From: Hyalella azteca
Taxonomy: Eukaryota > Arthropoda > Malacostraca > Amphipoda > Hyalellidae
NCBI RefSeq assembly: GCF_000764305.2
Contig: NW_025931366.1
Location: 175,399 to 239,398, forward strand
Direction: 5' to 3'
DNA length: 64,000 nucleotides
The position numbers were made by a program, and so were the translations under genes. Positions 13,440 to 26,117 of this stretch are shown here, in pieces. The notes under the pieces are model-generated. The model searched no databases, was not told the DNA's origin, and worked only from the letters and a program-made list of their open reading frames with translations. Within the stretch, counting starts at the first letter, position 1; each line of letters opens with the position of its first letter.

Positions 13440-14675
13440 AGTAGGAAAATACGCATGACGATTTCCTTCCCGTGCTAAACTTTTCGTGATGCAAATTGGA
13501 ACGCAATTTCCATTTCATTTCATATTGGCAATTCTGGAAGCAACTTATGGATCCAGCGTCGCTCCAAGGTAAATGAACTGCAAAGGATTCACGGAAAGTT
13601 TTACGCACTTGCAATCAAATTTTGTTTTCTCATAACAAAATTGACATTTTGGCGAAATTAAACAGAAATAAAAATACTTCAGAATAAGCAGTCGATTAAC
13701 TCTAATGAAATTTAGAACTTAGTTGATTTGTACTCTTAACGAGATTCAATAGCAAAACAATTTAAAGTTCTTTGAGAAAAAAATTAATTTGATTAAACTG
13801 TTTCGGCATGAACAACAAGAAGTGAACGAATGAAGTTTTTTTATAAACATTATAATCTGTCATAACATTCCTGGCAAAACGTAAACAAAAAATCAGGCAT
13901 TTATGCTGGCAAGTTTGAGTTATTTCATGTATTCTGTCACATAAATATTCATCTAATAATATAAACGGATTATTTCACGAAATATTTCTACCATAATATT
14001 CTCATTGAGTAAGATCAACTCGCTATTTTAAAGCATTGCAAGCAAATCATCATTATTATTATCATCAGTAAACCTTATTATTAATTTTACAACTCAAAAT
14101 TAAAACGATTCACAATTAATGTATCCAGGGACTTGAATTTGATCAACACTAACATTTTTATTTGAAGTTAAGAAACCTGAAGCACACTTCACCATTAATC
14201 CAAACCAAACGCAATATAAAAAACTATTGTCCATTTGATTCTATACTTTGTGAAATGTGAATGAATCAAAATTTAAAGAATTTAATTCGGAATCACATAA
14301 TTTAATAAAAAAAATATTAAATTCAATTAATTTAAAACAGGTAAGCCACAGCAGCAGCCACCGTATAAAGAATAGAAATAATTCGACCATATGATTAGGA
14401 CAAGGTTTGACTCGAGTTTCCATCACCTGCCTGCCGAAGATATAGCGCTGTCAGATCCAAGACATAACTTATTCTAAAGCATTTGCACGGTCACGACCAA
14501 ACTACACTTAATAGAACGAGTGGTCATCCTACAACTTCAGATAAAACTATAATGCACCACTAATAATACAACTTACCATGCCCTTCATGCGAGAACATAA
14601 TTATAACATAAATTACCAGGAATTTAAAAGCAAAGAAAATAGCCAAAATTTTCATCATTTCTCATAAGAGAAAAC

Positions 14676-14701
14676 GTTTCGGAGTCCAGCTCCATCGTCA
14701 G
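14676..14701 (-). ncRNA. Hammerhead-ribozyme-like core (degenerate)
   Basis: Read on the minus strand the segment is CTGACGA, then a hairpin-capable stretch with GGAG and CTCC arms around a CTGGA loop, then GAAAC. This is the order of the conserved hammerhead core CUGANGA, stem II, GAAA. A base between CUGANGA and the GGAG arm leaves stem II offset by one. The stem III side, followed by a strong tttctc/gagaaa hairpin, does not close onto a clear GUC cleavage triplet, so this copy is probably inactive. Hammerheads are known in Penelope-like element terminal repeats. The same CTGATGATGGAGCTGGAC text occurs downstream of the Penelope GIY-YIG fragment at 54471-54488. Confidence 0.45.
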
Positions 14702-15438
14702 TTCAAAACCTAGAACACAGGTACAAGCAATTAGTAACCTAAAATTCACATTCAAACAATTCACCTAAACTTGAGGACATTAGAACTAAAATCGAAGATA
14801 ACAGAAATAAAAATGAGATGACATGTAGAGAAAGTACTATCTATTTACAATTTGTAGAGGTCGCCCCTTTCGACGCGACTTGTTGAATAAAGTTGGTGCT
14901 GTGGTTAATAGTAATACTCGTTATCAAGATTTATTATATGGCTCATGATTATCGATTTTTTCACCATATCATCTTGCTTAGCTTTCGATGTATGTAACGT
15001 ATGTCGTCATCAAGACGAAAACATTGAATGATTCGCAGCTGAGTACAGCGTTGCAACAAATAATTACAATAATGACTGATTATTCGATTCTGCAGCCCCT
15101 TTAATAACCTTCGATGATCTCTAATAAAGACAATGGTTAAATAACAAAACAACAACAAGCCTTAATTCTTCTTACCAAGTTCTTGGTGCAGTTCTCATAT
15201 GCCGTGCCAGTGAAATTCTTGACGTTCTCGAGCCTAATATTTATAACTATCTCATTTTCAAACAGTGATCGTGATATCGAACTAATATCATCCAAAAGTT
15301 TTTATAGTCACTCGAATAGGTTATAATAAATAAGAACAATATCATGAAAATATAATATATATCATGAAATAGTTTGTCTCGTCGATATAGCGAGGCCATG
15401 CAGCCATTCCCGTGATTCTGTTCATAAAGGAAGGTATA

Positions 15439-15649
15439 CACTGTTAGAAAAATTACCGTTAACGGTATTACCGTCGTTTCAGTGGCCGGTCGGCACGTGA
15501 AAAGAAACACCGTGTTGCCGTTTTTATTCTAATTTAACACTAGAAATCCGTAAAACATCTGATAAAAACGGCGAAACAGTTTATTTTCATGGGGCGACCG
15601 GCCACTAGAACGCCAGTGGGACCGTTTTTTCACCGTTTTTCTAACAGTG
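15439..15649. mobile_element. 211-bp TA-flanked MITE with long inverted repeats
   Basis: Flanked by TA duplications (15437-15438 and 15650-15651). The ends are cactgttagaaaaa and its inverse. Inverted similarity extends inward about 90 bp on each side, including the shared cagtggccggtcg/cgaccggccactag blocks. TA targets and long terminal repeats point to a non-autonomous Tc1/mariner-type element. It has no coding capacity. Confidence 0.85.
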
Positions 15650-16917
15650 TACGTGGTATGTTGCTTCAAGCTGCTCTCAGACAACTCAGTTCATTACAGA
15701 AGATATTTGCAATAACAGCTTCATAGTTTATTGTCACTTCACTGCATACCGCTGTCTAGGACTAGGGAAAAAACTAAAGCCACACTCATCTTATTTACGG
15801 ATACCTTGCAACCCTTTAACTCAAACCGTGTAACCTGTCTTACGTAATCTCATGCGAGAAACATCCGAGGTTATTTAAATGTTTTGAAAATTATTTTTAA
15901 AATACAATTAGAAACGCAGAACATTATCAGTTGCGGCTTTTTAATTATAAGAATACATGTAATATTTTCACAGTTATAATCGCCGAATTTTTTCGAAGGC
16001 CCAGACAACATTTTCACAGTTATTAATCTAGATTCATTTTTTTTGAAGAACTAAAACCGAGAGTATCTAAGTCTCGCTCACGATAATATATTGTTTGTTG
16101 CTACTAATTCTGCTGAATCCATTAAAAATTCAGTAAATTAAAAAGAATACATGAATTTTGTAACAAGCCCTGGCTAAAATGAAGATTTGAAGCCCTTGCT
16201 AAAATGAACAAAATTAGGTCTTAATAAATGCAAATGGTCGGTAATTCATCGAGAAATCAAAAGAACGTTGAACACAGCAGCGGAATGAGAGGCAGGCGGA
16301 GATCACGTTCAGTGAGTGAATGAATTCAGAACAGAAGCACATTCATTGAACGCAGCTGGCGCAACGCTGCAAACTATACAACCAATCACACGATTCAATT
16401 GAAAGAAAACACGCCGGGGGCGCGAACGGAAAAAATGTGCCTCATAAATAATGCAAATTCAATACAAACGTCAGAGTTTTGATTCAACGTTGAATGACGA
16501 GCTCAAATTATACTTATTATAAAAATGTTTCAATCAAATCAAATTCTCTTACCATCAACACTCAACCTCAACGTACGCAGTGCTGATAGAGGGATTCATG
16601 TACACAAGGATTCAAGGTATACTAGTTCTAATCAGTAGCATTTAACAAAGCGGTGGTAGGCACTTAAGTAAACAGATATCCCCTTAATTAGTTGATGCAA
16701 TACTAGTAGTGGCATGCACGATGAACACATACTCGGCTTCATCTCCTGTAGATCGTCTCCGTTCATATTATCTTTGTATCTTTCTCTATTACGTATCACG
16801 CTTGAACCAGTGAAGCGATACCGACAACGTTGTGTGGCTAGTAGGTGAACGTTTCTCATCGATAAAAACGTTCAGCAGGTGAACGAGCAGGTAAACTTTT
16901 GAGTCCTTTATTTACTA

Positions 16918-16990
16918 AGAGCAAGATGTCATGAAAGTCTTTCAGCAACAGCCTGATGATAACAGTGAGCCGGAGAATACAGAGACTTCA
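16918..16990 (+). repeat. Direct repeat, upstream copy (coding-like)
   Basis: About 70 bp closely matches 17636-17706, roughly 720 bp downstream. The shared frame begins with ATG at 16931 and reads MKVFQQQPDDNSEPENTET. The other copy reads the same peptide with K to E and E to A changes, while two codon differences are silent (GAT/GAC, CCG/CCA). This frame continues to a stop near 17078. No acceptor or donor was convincingly placed, so it could be a duplicated exon or a repeat. Confidence 0.6.
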
Positions 16991-17635
16991 AGGAATGAGG
17001 CAATAGGTCAAATCTACTCTTATACCAGACTACAAAAAAAAACGAATACCTTTCACTTAGCAGAAGAGCGCATTTAGATATATATCAATGTCACCCTTTA
17101 GCCTGATCGTATCAGTGCTGATGCAAAAAACGCGACCAATTTATCAACCAATATTTATAGGAAAAGTGGAATCTTAGTTAGAGAATTCTTCGGTACGCCA
17201 CGTACACTCGGGCTAACAGGTATAGGAGGTGGACATGGGATCGGTGAAGAGGGAGAAAGCAGCACAGCGATCGCGCACACAAAGGTTAAAGGTTAAACTG
17301 AAGCACCAAACACTCTCCAAACCAGTATAAGAACTACGATATGAAGCCCCAATGTTGTCAGATGTGATTAATGTCAGACGGCAGATGATCTTAGGGAGAC
17401 TTTGAATAATATTGGTCAACGTGATTTTGATTATCTTGACATGTCATAGCACGAGCGTCGATGACGCGGTATGCTTGCTACTGAAATATAAATACCCACG
17501 CTTTTTTCCAGGATATAACAGATAATAACTAATTTCAAAGGCTTCGTATAAAAAATTAACAACTCCTTGACAAGAAAAAACTGTGGTTCTCACACACTTT
17601 TACCACTCGGCTAAAGAAAAATCAAGTTATCTCAA

Positions 17636-17706
17636 AAAGCAAGTTCATGGAAGTCTTTCAGCAACAGCCTGATGACAACAGTGCGCCAGAGAATACAGAG
17701 ACTTAA
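17636..17706 (+). repeat. Direct repeat, downstream copy (coding-like)
   Basis: Second copy of the segment at 16918-16990. A 19-codon frame runs from ATG 17647 to TAA at 17704-17706. Similarity to the upstream copy ends at the stop. Confidence 0.6.
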
Positions 17707-18368
17707 AAAGAAAATCGATACTTCAATTTGACCTCAAGGCGCAGAATTTTCAGGACCAAAATACGTGACCCGCAACGATCAGGGTAACTTGAAGTCGTTT
17801 ATTCTGGCGGGAGCTACACTTGCTGCAAGCGATGGAACGCCAAGCTCTAGCTATAGGGGCGACCCCTTTCGACCGAATGGGCGATTTTAGATTCACGATT
17901 TGGCTTCAAGTGCAAAAATTTAATGGTAATAGTTGAATATATTGGATAATTCAACTCTACTAATTGAAATTTACTATGTGCAGTGCTCAATAAGTCAACT
18001 AATCGTGTTACACGTTTATGCAAGTAAAAACGTTACATCAATTTTGAGACTATTGGCAGGGATCAGAAATCTATATCACTATCTTGGCACGAAAATTTCA
18101 GCCCCTTTTAAAGTCGATCAACTCTTCTGTACCGTAATGAAAATTTCGTCAGATCGTCTGACCGTATTGAGACTAATGAAAGCATAGTAAAATATATTTA
18201 TCAGTCTTAAACCCATCCAGAAAGTTTTGGCGAACTTTTACAAACAAAACTTTAGACTATACACAGTTGCGGTCTTGTAAATATGAAACCCACCAAAAAC
18301 ATCTCCCGTAATCGGCATCCCCGTAATCGGACGGTCATGATCACATCAAAAGTTACATTCAGACAGAA

Positions 18369-18550
18369 CAAAAGCTGTACTTCCTAAACTCGCTCAGGTA
18401 CACGTATATAGCGGCTAATCAACTGCACGTATAGCAGCCGATTTCTCGTATGCGATTGGTGGGTTTAACTTGAAAAACTGCCAGTGATTGCTTGATGGAG
18501 CTACAAACGCTCAACTTTTTCTGACGGTATGGCTCCAAACCTGAGCCCAG
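18369..18550 (+). mobile_element. Inverted-repeat element family A, copy 2 (partial)
   Basis: Shares gatttctcgtatgcgattgg and the following 'gtgggttta' and 'gtgattg' segments with the copy at 29618-29797. It ends in a diverged form of the family A terminus (gacggtatggctcc). The left terminal repeat is not recognisable. It runs directly into the satellite at 18551. Confidence 0.5.
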
Positions 18551-18960
18551 ACATGTTTAACTAACTACATTCGATATTGCGGCCCTAAATCTATGCTCAG
18601 ACATGACATCTTTAACTATTTTGATAGTACGGCCCCAGGCCTGGTCTCAGTTTAACTATATTTGATAGTACGGCCCCAGACCCGGTCTCAGTTTAACTAT
18701 ATTTGATAATACGGCATAAGACCTGATCTCAGACATGTTTAACTATATATTTGATAGTACGGCCCCAGGCCTTATCTCAGTTTAACTCTATGTGATAGTA
18801 CGGCCCCAGGCCTCATCTCAGTTTAACTATATTTGATAATACGGCATAAGACCTGATCTCAGACATGTTTAACTATATATTTGATAGTACGGCCCCAGGC
18901 CTCATCTCAGTTTAACTCTATTTGATAGCACGGCCCCAGACCTGGTCTCAGACATGTAAG
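18551..18960. repeat. About 42-bp satellite built from a transposon end
   Basis: Roughly nine to ten units of 'tttaactatatttgatag' followed by 'tacggccccaggcctggtc' and 'tcag'. A longer period is visible: the variant tacggcataagacctgatc recurs at about 18701 and 18836. The ttgatagtacggccccagg core matches the right terminus of family A elements (for example 29780-29797), so the array appears to be an amplified element end. Confidence 0.85.
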
Positions 18961-21957
18961 TAGGTTTCATGCTAAAGGTCGAGGCAGCGGCAACGTGCAG
19001 CCCATCAAGGCCAGGGGAGCGCCGCCCCGCCGACCTGACGACGGCTTACGAAATATTCTCTTCAATGCCGGGATGTTGAAATCCGCGCTAACTTTCTCCA
19101 ACTATAGGAGCTAAAGAGAAACTTTTCTTATGAATAGCCAACACGTTGACTTGAGGACATAGAATAAATTTTAATCGAATGAATTTATATAGTTTTGGAC
19201 ACCACCTAGTATTTGTGTCGACTTCAGTCCAGTTTTTCTAGACATGTTCCGCGTTGCCTGGTGTGGAAATACAGTATGGTTCTTCTCAGACTTATTCCAG
19301 GTAATAACATGAGCGTTTAAAATTAAATGAAGAAAAAAGACCATCAGGCGAGTCATTTGCAAAAGAATTTTATTCCCATGACATACAGAGAATTCATTAT
19401 TGAACGTCAAACGAATTTAATTAAGGTAGAACAAGTCAAATAACATGAAATGACGTTAAAATCATTAAAATCTCTTCTATGCAACTCCTCATACATTAAA
19501 TTAGACAGTTGCTGGTTGCTACTGAAAGTGACCGCTTTTTTCGGAAAGGTAATGCTAATCAAATTGCCTTTGTATTAAAGGGAGCTCGCTTCCGGCCAGC
19601 GAAAAATCTTTCCAGAGGGACTCTCAAAATTCTGTGTGATGAGTATCAATGATACTCTTTACGGACAAGATAACATTAGTTTTGGGTTTTTTAGCGTAAT
19701 TTAGGCGGTATTATTGATACTTAAATTCACGAATTCTGTCGTTCTCATCGTGATGTAGTTAGTGTACGTTGCACCGTCAAGATACGAGATACAAGTAAAT
19801 AATAAAGGCATCGCTAATTAGTCCCTTGGTCGCAAATCAACCGTCAATCGACCTGCACCAATTTTGACCTGACTACATGCCTTTAAAAATAAAATGTCAT
19901 TAGAATATAATTGCTGAAAATCAACTACATGCCTTTAATTATGAAATGTATTTTGAATATAATTACTAGCACGAAAAAAATTTCTGGCCTTAGGCCTGAG
20001 AAACGAGGACGTTTGTTTTACCAATCAGGAAAATTATCGGTTCATTTTCATGAGCCTAGGGCTCGTCCAAACAATACTTGTACGATTAATTATTGGAAAA
20101 TTTAGCTTTGTAGTAAAAGCAGCATCGAGCGCAGGCAGGGAGAGAGAGTGAAGGGTTAGCAGAAGAGGAGTCAACTGTTATCATCAGCTGCCTCGTATCT
20201 CGAGAGAAAAAAAAAATCCTCGTAGAAACAACATGAGAAACAGTAGAACCACAGACGATAATATCCGGCACTATATATTGAAGTAAATAAGGTCATAACT
20301 TGACCCATATAAGCGATATCTTGGAGTATTCATTCAGTTTGTTGGTTAACCACCATAACTAGCGAGCACTTCAACTTTCAGCGCAGTTCGACTTTAAATT
20401 CACATGCTAACACTTTACCCGCAACCAGAACGCTCAACATAAACAAGACATGACAGCAGAATTTTTATGATGTACGCGTTATAAATTATTATTAAATAGA
20501 TGGAGCTTTTCCATCTTAATTGTTTTATAAGATTAAGATTAAATATATACATTTTACATGTTGAAGAAATTACCCGATATCTTGTTATTTTCGCTAAATG
20601 CATTTCTCAGCGCCACGAATTCACTGTTCAATGTCGGATTTATCTCAGAATGAAATTTATTAAAATCATCGATTTATAAAAAAAATATTCACGTTAGTGT
20701 AGGTGGTCATAAAAAATATACATATTAGAGATATTTCAAAATGCGATGTGAAAAGATGTGTAAATGCGCCAGTCTAAATAGAAAACATTGCCAACAAATG
20801 AAGCGACAGGTTCTTCTTCTTTAAACGACTCTAGAATAGACGAAATAAATCAAATGATTTTTTGGTGCAAAGATAAGTTTTAGGATTACTCATAAATTCC
20901 CTTACTCTCTCAATTTACAGGCATATATAATACGTTCTTAATAAATCACTTTCAGTGGAAAAACCTGCAAGATAAGATTTATTATTATCATGTTATAAGG
21001 CAGGATTCTAGCATTTAGAGTTGCTTTCAAGCCCAGCCAGATGACTAAGCATTATATATAGATTAAAAGGTTATCTCTAAGCCCCTGTTATCTACGCTCA
21101 AGAATAGTTATATATTTTCATATGCGGTTCCACAATAATTTTCAACAACTGGACGGAAGCGTTAATAAAAACGTTACGAATTTACTATACAAATATTACT
21201 GTAAGTTCCATCAAAAGCGAAAACATACACAAATACAGAATTTCGAACTATAGAAAAAAACTAACACATTCATCAATATTTTCATGGATCTAGAACTACA
21301 CAGCTCCCTACAAGTAAGGACACATTTGTATGTCGACTCGAGCAAACTTCTCGAGAATTCATTAACACAAGAGACTTGTAAAACAGGACGATGGATTCGA
21401 CGCTGAATGCAGATCGTTCATGACATACTTACTTGACATACTTACGATGACTCATTAAAAAAACGACGTAGGATTCGAGAATTTACGACAATTTAAATCA
21501 ATCAATTACATTTTTGCAGACAAATCACTCAATTACATTTTTGCAGACACATGTTGCTCGCGCTCGTAGTGGAACATGTTCATAATTTTCACTGAAGTTG
21601 TTTGGCAACTAGTATTTATTAACGACCAAAAACGAGGTCAGTGGTGACTGAATCAGTATTGTTACTTGTTCCATCACAATATTTCCATTCACGGTCGTCT
21701 AACGCAAAGATTCTTGTACTTATTGTTAGCCGCGTCCAAAACATTTATAATAATAAAACTTCATCACAGTTAAAATTTTCGGCAACTCGCATAAAAAAGG
21801 ATGGTATACATCTGTTTGCCGAAGAGGTACATTGACCGGTTCACGCTATTTATCATCGTAAATTTGGGCTCAACGGTCAACATGAATTAATTTACGCTTC
21901 AAACTCTTGATATTTGAGTCATTCATACACATTAACTATATTCCCCTTGTGTACAGG
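18961..21957. other. Non-coding stretch, GC-rich patch at its start
   Basis: A GC-rich patch at about 18985-19045 stands out in AT-rich sequence but gives no convincing exon. A short duplication, aattacatttttgcagaca, occurs twice near 21505-21550. The remainder shows nothing recognisable. Confidence 0.4.
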
Positions 21958-22310
21958 ATCGTGCAAACTACATAGTTAAGAGAACTTCCTCTACGGAAAT
22001 CGGCAGACCGAGCACAAGCCACCTCAGTGCCACCACCCCCACCACAGTGCCACCGCCCCCACCTCAGTGCCACCGCCCCCAGCTCAGTGCCACTGTCCAT
22101 TGACAGCGCCAGCTTGAACTCTCAAATGTCAGACAGACAGCAGGCTTCGTTCAACAGACGAGCAGCTTCATGAACAACCTCCTGAGCTCCACAGAAGGAG
22201 AGTGTGTAGAGGCTCTGTTCATGCTAAGAAAGATGCCAGCAGTGTGCTATGGCCTATGTATTCGTCTTTCTCGGTCAGCGGAAATAAAGTTATGAAGTAT
22301 TTAACTAACC
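21958..22310 (+). CDS. Candidate terminal exon, proline-rich (uncertain)
   Basis: A good acceptor-like site (ccccttgtgtacag, ending 21957) is followed by GC-rich, coding-like sequence. In one frame a proline-rich run is followed by SSVPLSIDSASLNSQMSDRQ and a TGA at 22171-22173. Another frame is open from the acceptor for about 47 codons. An AATAAA polyadenylation signal lies at 22283-22288. Against this, four near-identical 20-bp units (acctcagtgccaccgccccc, 22021-22095) shift the frame each time, so all three frames look proline-rich. No upstream exon was identified. It may be the last exon of a plus-strand gene or a GC-rich repeat. No function is proposed. Confidence 0.22.
22021..22095. repeat. 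20-bp tandem repeat
   Basis: Three full copies plus a partial copy of acctcagtgccaccgccccc. The 20-bp period is not a multiple of three, which argues against selection as a coding repeat. Confidence 0.88.
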
Positions 22311-25107
22311 TGAATGAATGCCAGTAACTTTAACTATGAATAACTTTTCTTAGAACTGGCTGTATATCAGCATTAAAATATCATTTATGGATGTCAAACA
22401 GCATTGGCATAAAAACTTCTTGTGCGAGAGAACATTCCCCAATATTAATTTCCGTAGGGGAAAATTTTCAGCAAGTTTAGCAATTCAAGCATTTTTCAAA
22501 AAACCAAGGTACATTGTAAGAAATATATAATAATCACAAAGTTATCAATTATAGAGCTCACTAAATGGAGCATAGCTTAATCCTTCAGCAACCACATTCT
22601 ACCACATTACATCCACACCACATTGCTGAAATTTATTCATTGAAAAAATTGACAGGTGAAACTCCACCTGGTCATAGCACAGCCTGAAATCAAAGATGCA
22701 ATGATGCATGATGTATTTGTTCTATCAGATGAAAGAGTTTGATGCATAAAGAAATATGGCAGTTAGAGAGGCAACATATAGGTATAGCTAGATGCTAGGC
22801 GTAATTATTTAATATCAGTAAGATAATGCACCAGTATAAAACATATCTCAACATTACATTTCTCCTAAAAGTAAATTGCATGACTAATATACATACTTGT
22901 TGTCAAATGAGATAAAGTATAGAGATACTGTTAGTTCAGGGGGAAAATCAAAGTTAAAATTCCACATATATTATATAATAAACATTTCTTCACATTACAA
23001 ACTTCATTGAAGTTGAATAATTCTACTAGATCCATATAGAAACTCAAAAAACAAGAACCACCAATAGAGGCTAACAATGAAGCTATTTTTTAGCTATAAG
23101 GCAATACATTTCTCTAAGATTTAACTAATTGATAATGTGCTTAACATTTATAGTTGAGCTATAGGATTCATCTTGCCTGAGTGCAATGTCTACATATACT
23201 TAAGACAATTCAAGAATAATGATATATATAATGTCAAATGAGCCAATCAATACAAATAGAAGTGAAAGATCAAGATAGACAGTCTCCAGTTTCCCACTAC
23301 AATGTTAAATTAAATTGATATCACAATTTTCTTCTTAAGAGGTCCAGTTGATGTTATTTATCATTTTCATTTTCAAAACAAATTAATACACTCATAAAAA
23401 TGAGATAGACTTCATCCAAATATCAATGCACTTTTTGCCATTGAGTCATTGTGACCCAGTATGGCCCACTGAAAAGACATCAGTGCTAAGTAGCTCTCTG
23501 CTCATGCTGTGAGTAAGAATATGTCACTATTTAGACCTAGTAATGCTATGAATTTGTGTAAAAAAATCCCAAATAACATGTAAAAATAATATATAATATG
23601 TATTATATTATAATAATATAATGTACATTATTATAATAATATCCATAGTAATATGATGTTCTCCTTTGGTTCTCATCTCTTCAGAGATACCAAAGATAGT
23701 TGACAAATACCAGCATGTTTGGCTCACAATAAGCATTTATTTATGGAGATAAAAGAAATACTCTGAATAATAATAATAGCTCATTATAACTGTAATTGTA
23801 AAATAACAAAGTTTCTTTTAAATTTTTCTAAACAGAAATCACATGGCCATAAAATGTAACCACTTATTTGGCACAATTAAGAATAATCCTTGATCAACTT
23901 TAACCCTATTTACCTACTTATGATAGTTAAAACATTAATACACTCACATTTTCCTCACACATATATGGTTTACCTTACTTTGTCATTATTTACATAGTAC
24001 CTATTTTGCCTTATGGTGAGCACAGAAAAAGTGTGTACAATTTACTGCCTAACTATACATATATATATATATATATATTCAATTATTAGAGATATAGGTT
24101 GTGCCATTGTAGTCATATAGAGCTCATCCCCTTATATCCAGTCTCATCTAGGTACCTACTACAGACTACTAATTGCAGTTGAACCTGAAAGAAACAAAGT
24201 TCTATGACTATATATAGGCCTAGTCATCTTAATTCAAGAGGACAAAAACTAGCATAGGCGGGAGCCCTAGTGATAAACAAGAGATATTTGGGAACCAATT
24301 TATTTCTTATATCCTGATCTACTTCAAGATTTCATTCAATAGTTCATATAAATTATATTTTTCATGCTGTTATTAATGATACTTGCTGGGCTACATATCA
24401 TATGACCCAATCCCAATTCCAATAGCTGTAGCCTGTAGGTATGGCATTGGCAGGTCAAAAAAATAAAGTCTGTTTGCCACAATGAATTTATGACACTGAC
24501 CAGTGAGCATTCACTCAGAAATCACTGATATCTTTTTCTCCTTTTCACATCAAAATGAAAATAATAGTGGTGAATGATGATACAAAAACTTTCTTGTTTG
24601 AATAATCATGAGAATGAGGAAACCCCTAACGGCCTAACCTGTCATGAAAAAATTTCAGAAGTTATATTTCAACTAAATCTGTTTAATAGATCGTTTATAT
24701 TGGAGGCCGGCAACCTATGAACTTTGGCGACATTTGTGTTAGTGCCATTGCAAGCGCAAGGTCTCGATGGAAGTTGGGAAACTGCCTTGACTTTGAGCTG
24801 CTATGGACACTGTAAGTCTATGTTCGGTGGAATGTGGATAACTTGAACTTTGATGTATAAAAAATCTTAGGAAATGCATATATACAGTTAAATAAGGTAC
24901 TAAAACAAACAACAATCGCGTTATCATTATGACGCCGGTAGTCGCCTATCGAGAAATCTTCGAGAACGCGTCAGCTCTGTCTCAGACAAACGTCGGCAGC
25001 TGCTCAGCTGTTGTTTCTGTGGGACTGTGGAGCTAGGAGATTATTCTTTAACCCGCTTTTCATTTTTTACATAAAATACCACATTAAAGAGCTATACAGG
25101 GCCTTAC
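22311..25107. other. AT-rich intergenic or intronic stretch
   Basis: No exon was recognised on either strand. Contents include a (TA)n microsatellite at about 24058-24078, an AT-only self-complementary tract at about 23585-23655, and one copy of the 'ccaaatatcaatgcac' dispersed repeat at about 23416. It could be the first intron of the minus-strand candidate at 25108-25215. Confidence 0.4.
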
Positions 25108-25215
25108 CTTTTCTGCACTGCCAACCGCTTTTGAAAGTGGTGGTTCGTCGGCATCTGTGAGAGGCAATTTTGCCATTTTCTCAGAAAGCTCGGCTTCTTT
25201 CGCCTTGTCAGACAT
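25108..25215 (-). CDS. Candidate first coding exon, unidentified protein
   Basis: On the minus strand an ATG at 25215 opens 36 codons (starting MSDKAKEAELSEKMAKLPLT) that end exactly at a consensus donor, AAG|GTAAGG, in phase 0. The peptide is hydrophilic and Lys/Glu/Ala-rich without low complexity, has an ordinary start context, and stands out as GC-richer than its flanks. It looks like the N-terminus of a small acidic cytosolic protein, but I do not recognise the family. No second exon could be placed at lower coordinates. If real, the intron is long or crosses the candidate plus-strand exon near 22 kb. Confidence 0.42.
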
Positions 25216-26117
25216 GCTTACGATCGATGCACAACCTCACCACGTAAGGGCAAACGCCAAACTAAGGCACTGTCTTTGAAATCTGAATGAAGCGTCGTGC
25301 TGAGACGTTGTCAGAAAAAGTACATAGGATTTACGAAAGTTAGTGAGTATAAGCTAACATTGTGATTAATGATGAAGGTACATTACATTATAACGAACAA
25401 TTTAAGCGCTACAAGAACGTTATATTCAAAGTTAGTTGTTACTCCATAACAATTCGTAGGCGAAAACAATTGTATTCCCTAGCTGATTTCTTATAGTTAG
25501 TCCTAAATCAGGAGAAGAATACATATGTAATCGGCTTTCATCTCAATTTTTTACAGAATAAAACTACATACGCACGTGGACATGGTGACCATAAAGTATA
25601 CGTTAAAGTTGATGAACAGCTAAGGTAGTATAGTTGATGAAGTATCAGAAGGAAGAGGCGATTCCGTCGTCGGTCAAGGGCAACGAACGCGTAAAAACTG
25701 TCTCAAAAAGTAAAATACTACCTGAAGGTAAATATAAAATGATGACATCGAGCATAAGTGAGAAGAAACTGCTACGATAAAATGAAATGACTATCGGTAC
25801 ACCTTTCAGCCTGTCGGTGACTAGTCGAGATTTTTCTAGTGTTAAAAATAAATAACTAATGAGGATTAAAAGATGTTCTTCCTACTGAGATGAAATTTGT
25901 TTTTCGCTACCGTGGGATTCGCTTATCGGAAATAACGTCATGTAAATGTAATTTAATCAGGAAAATAATATGCTTTTAAAAATTGCTCTTTTTAAAGACA
26001 ACACTTCTAAAGAATCCAGTGTCTCCGATGTTACACATGTAGAATGAATTTCTAATTTTATTATCAAATATTAAAAAATTAATTTCAAATTTTATTTTTA
26101 CAATTTAAACAAATTTA

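Larger units (their letters stand above)
15652..18368. other. Non-coding stretch with a duplicated segment
   Basis: No complete gene. The notable item is a direct repeat of about 70 bp at 16918-16990 and 17636-17706 (separate entries). Two similar patches, cgcccctttcgac at about 14867 and cgacccctttcgacc at about 17849, are unexplained. Confidence 0.4.
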
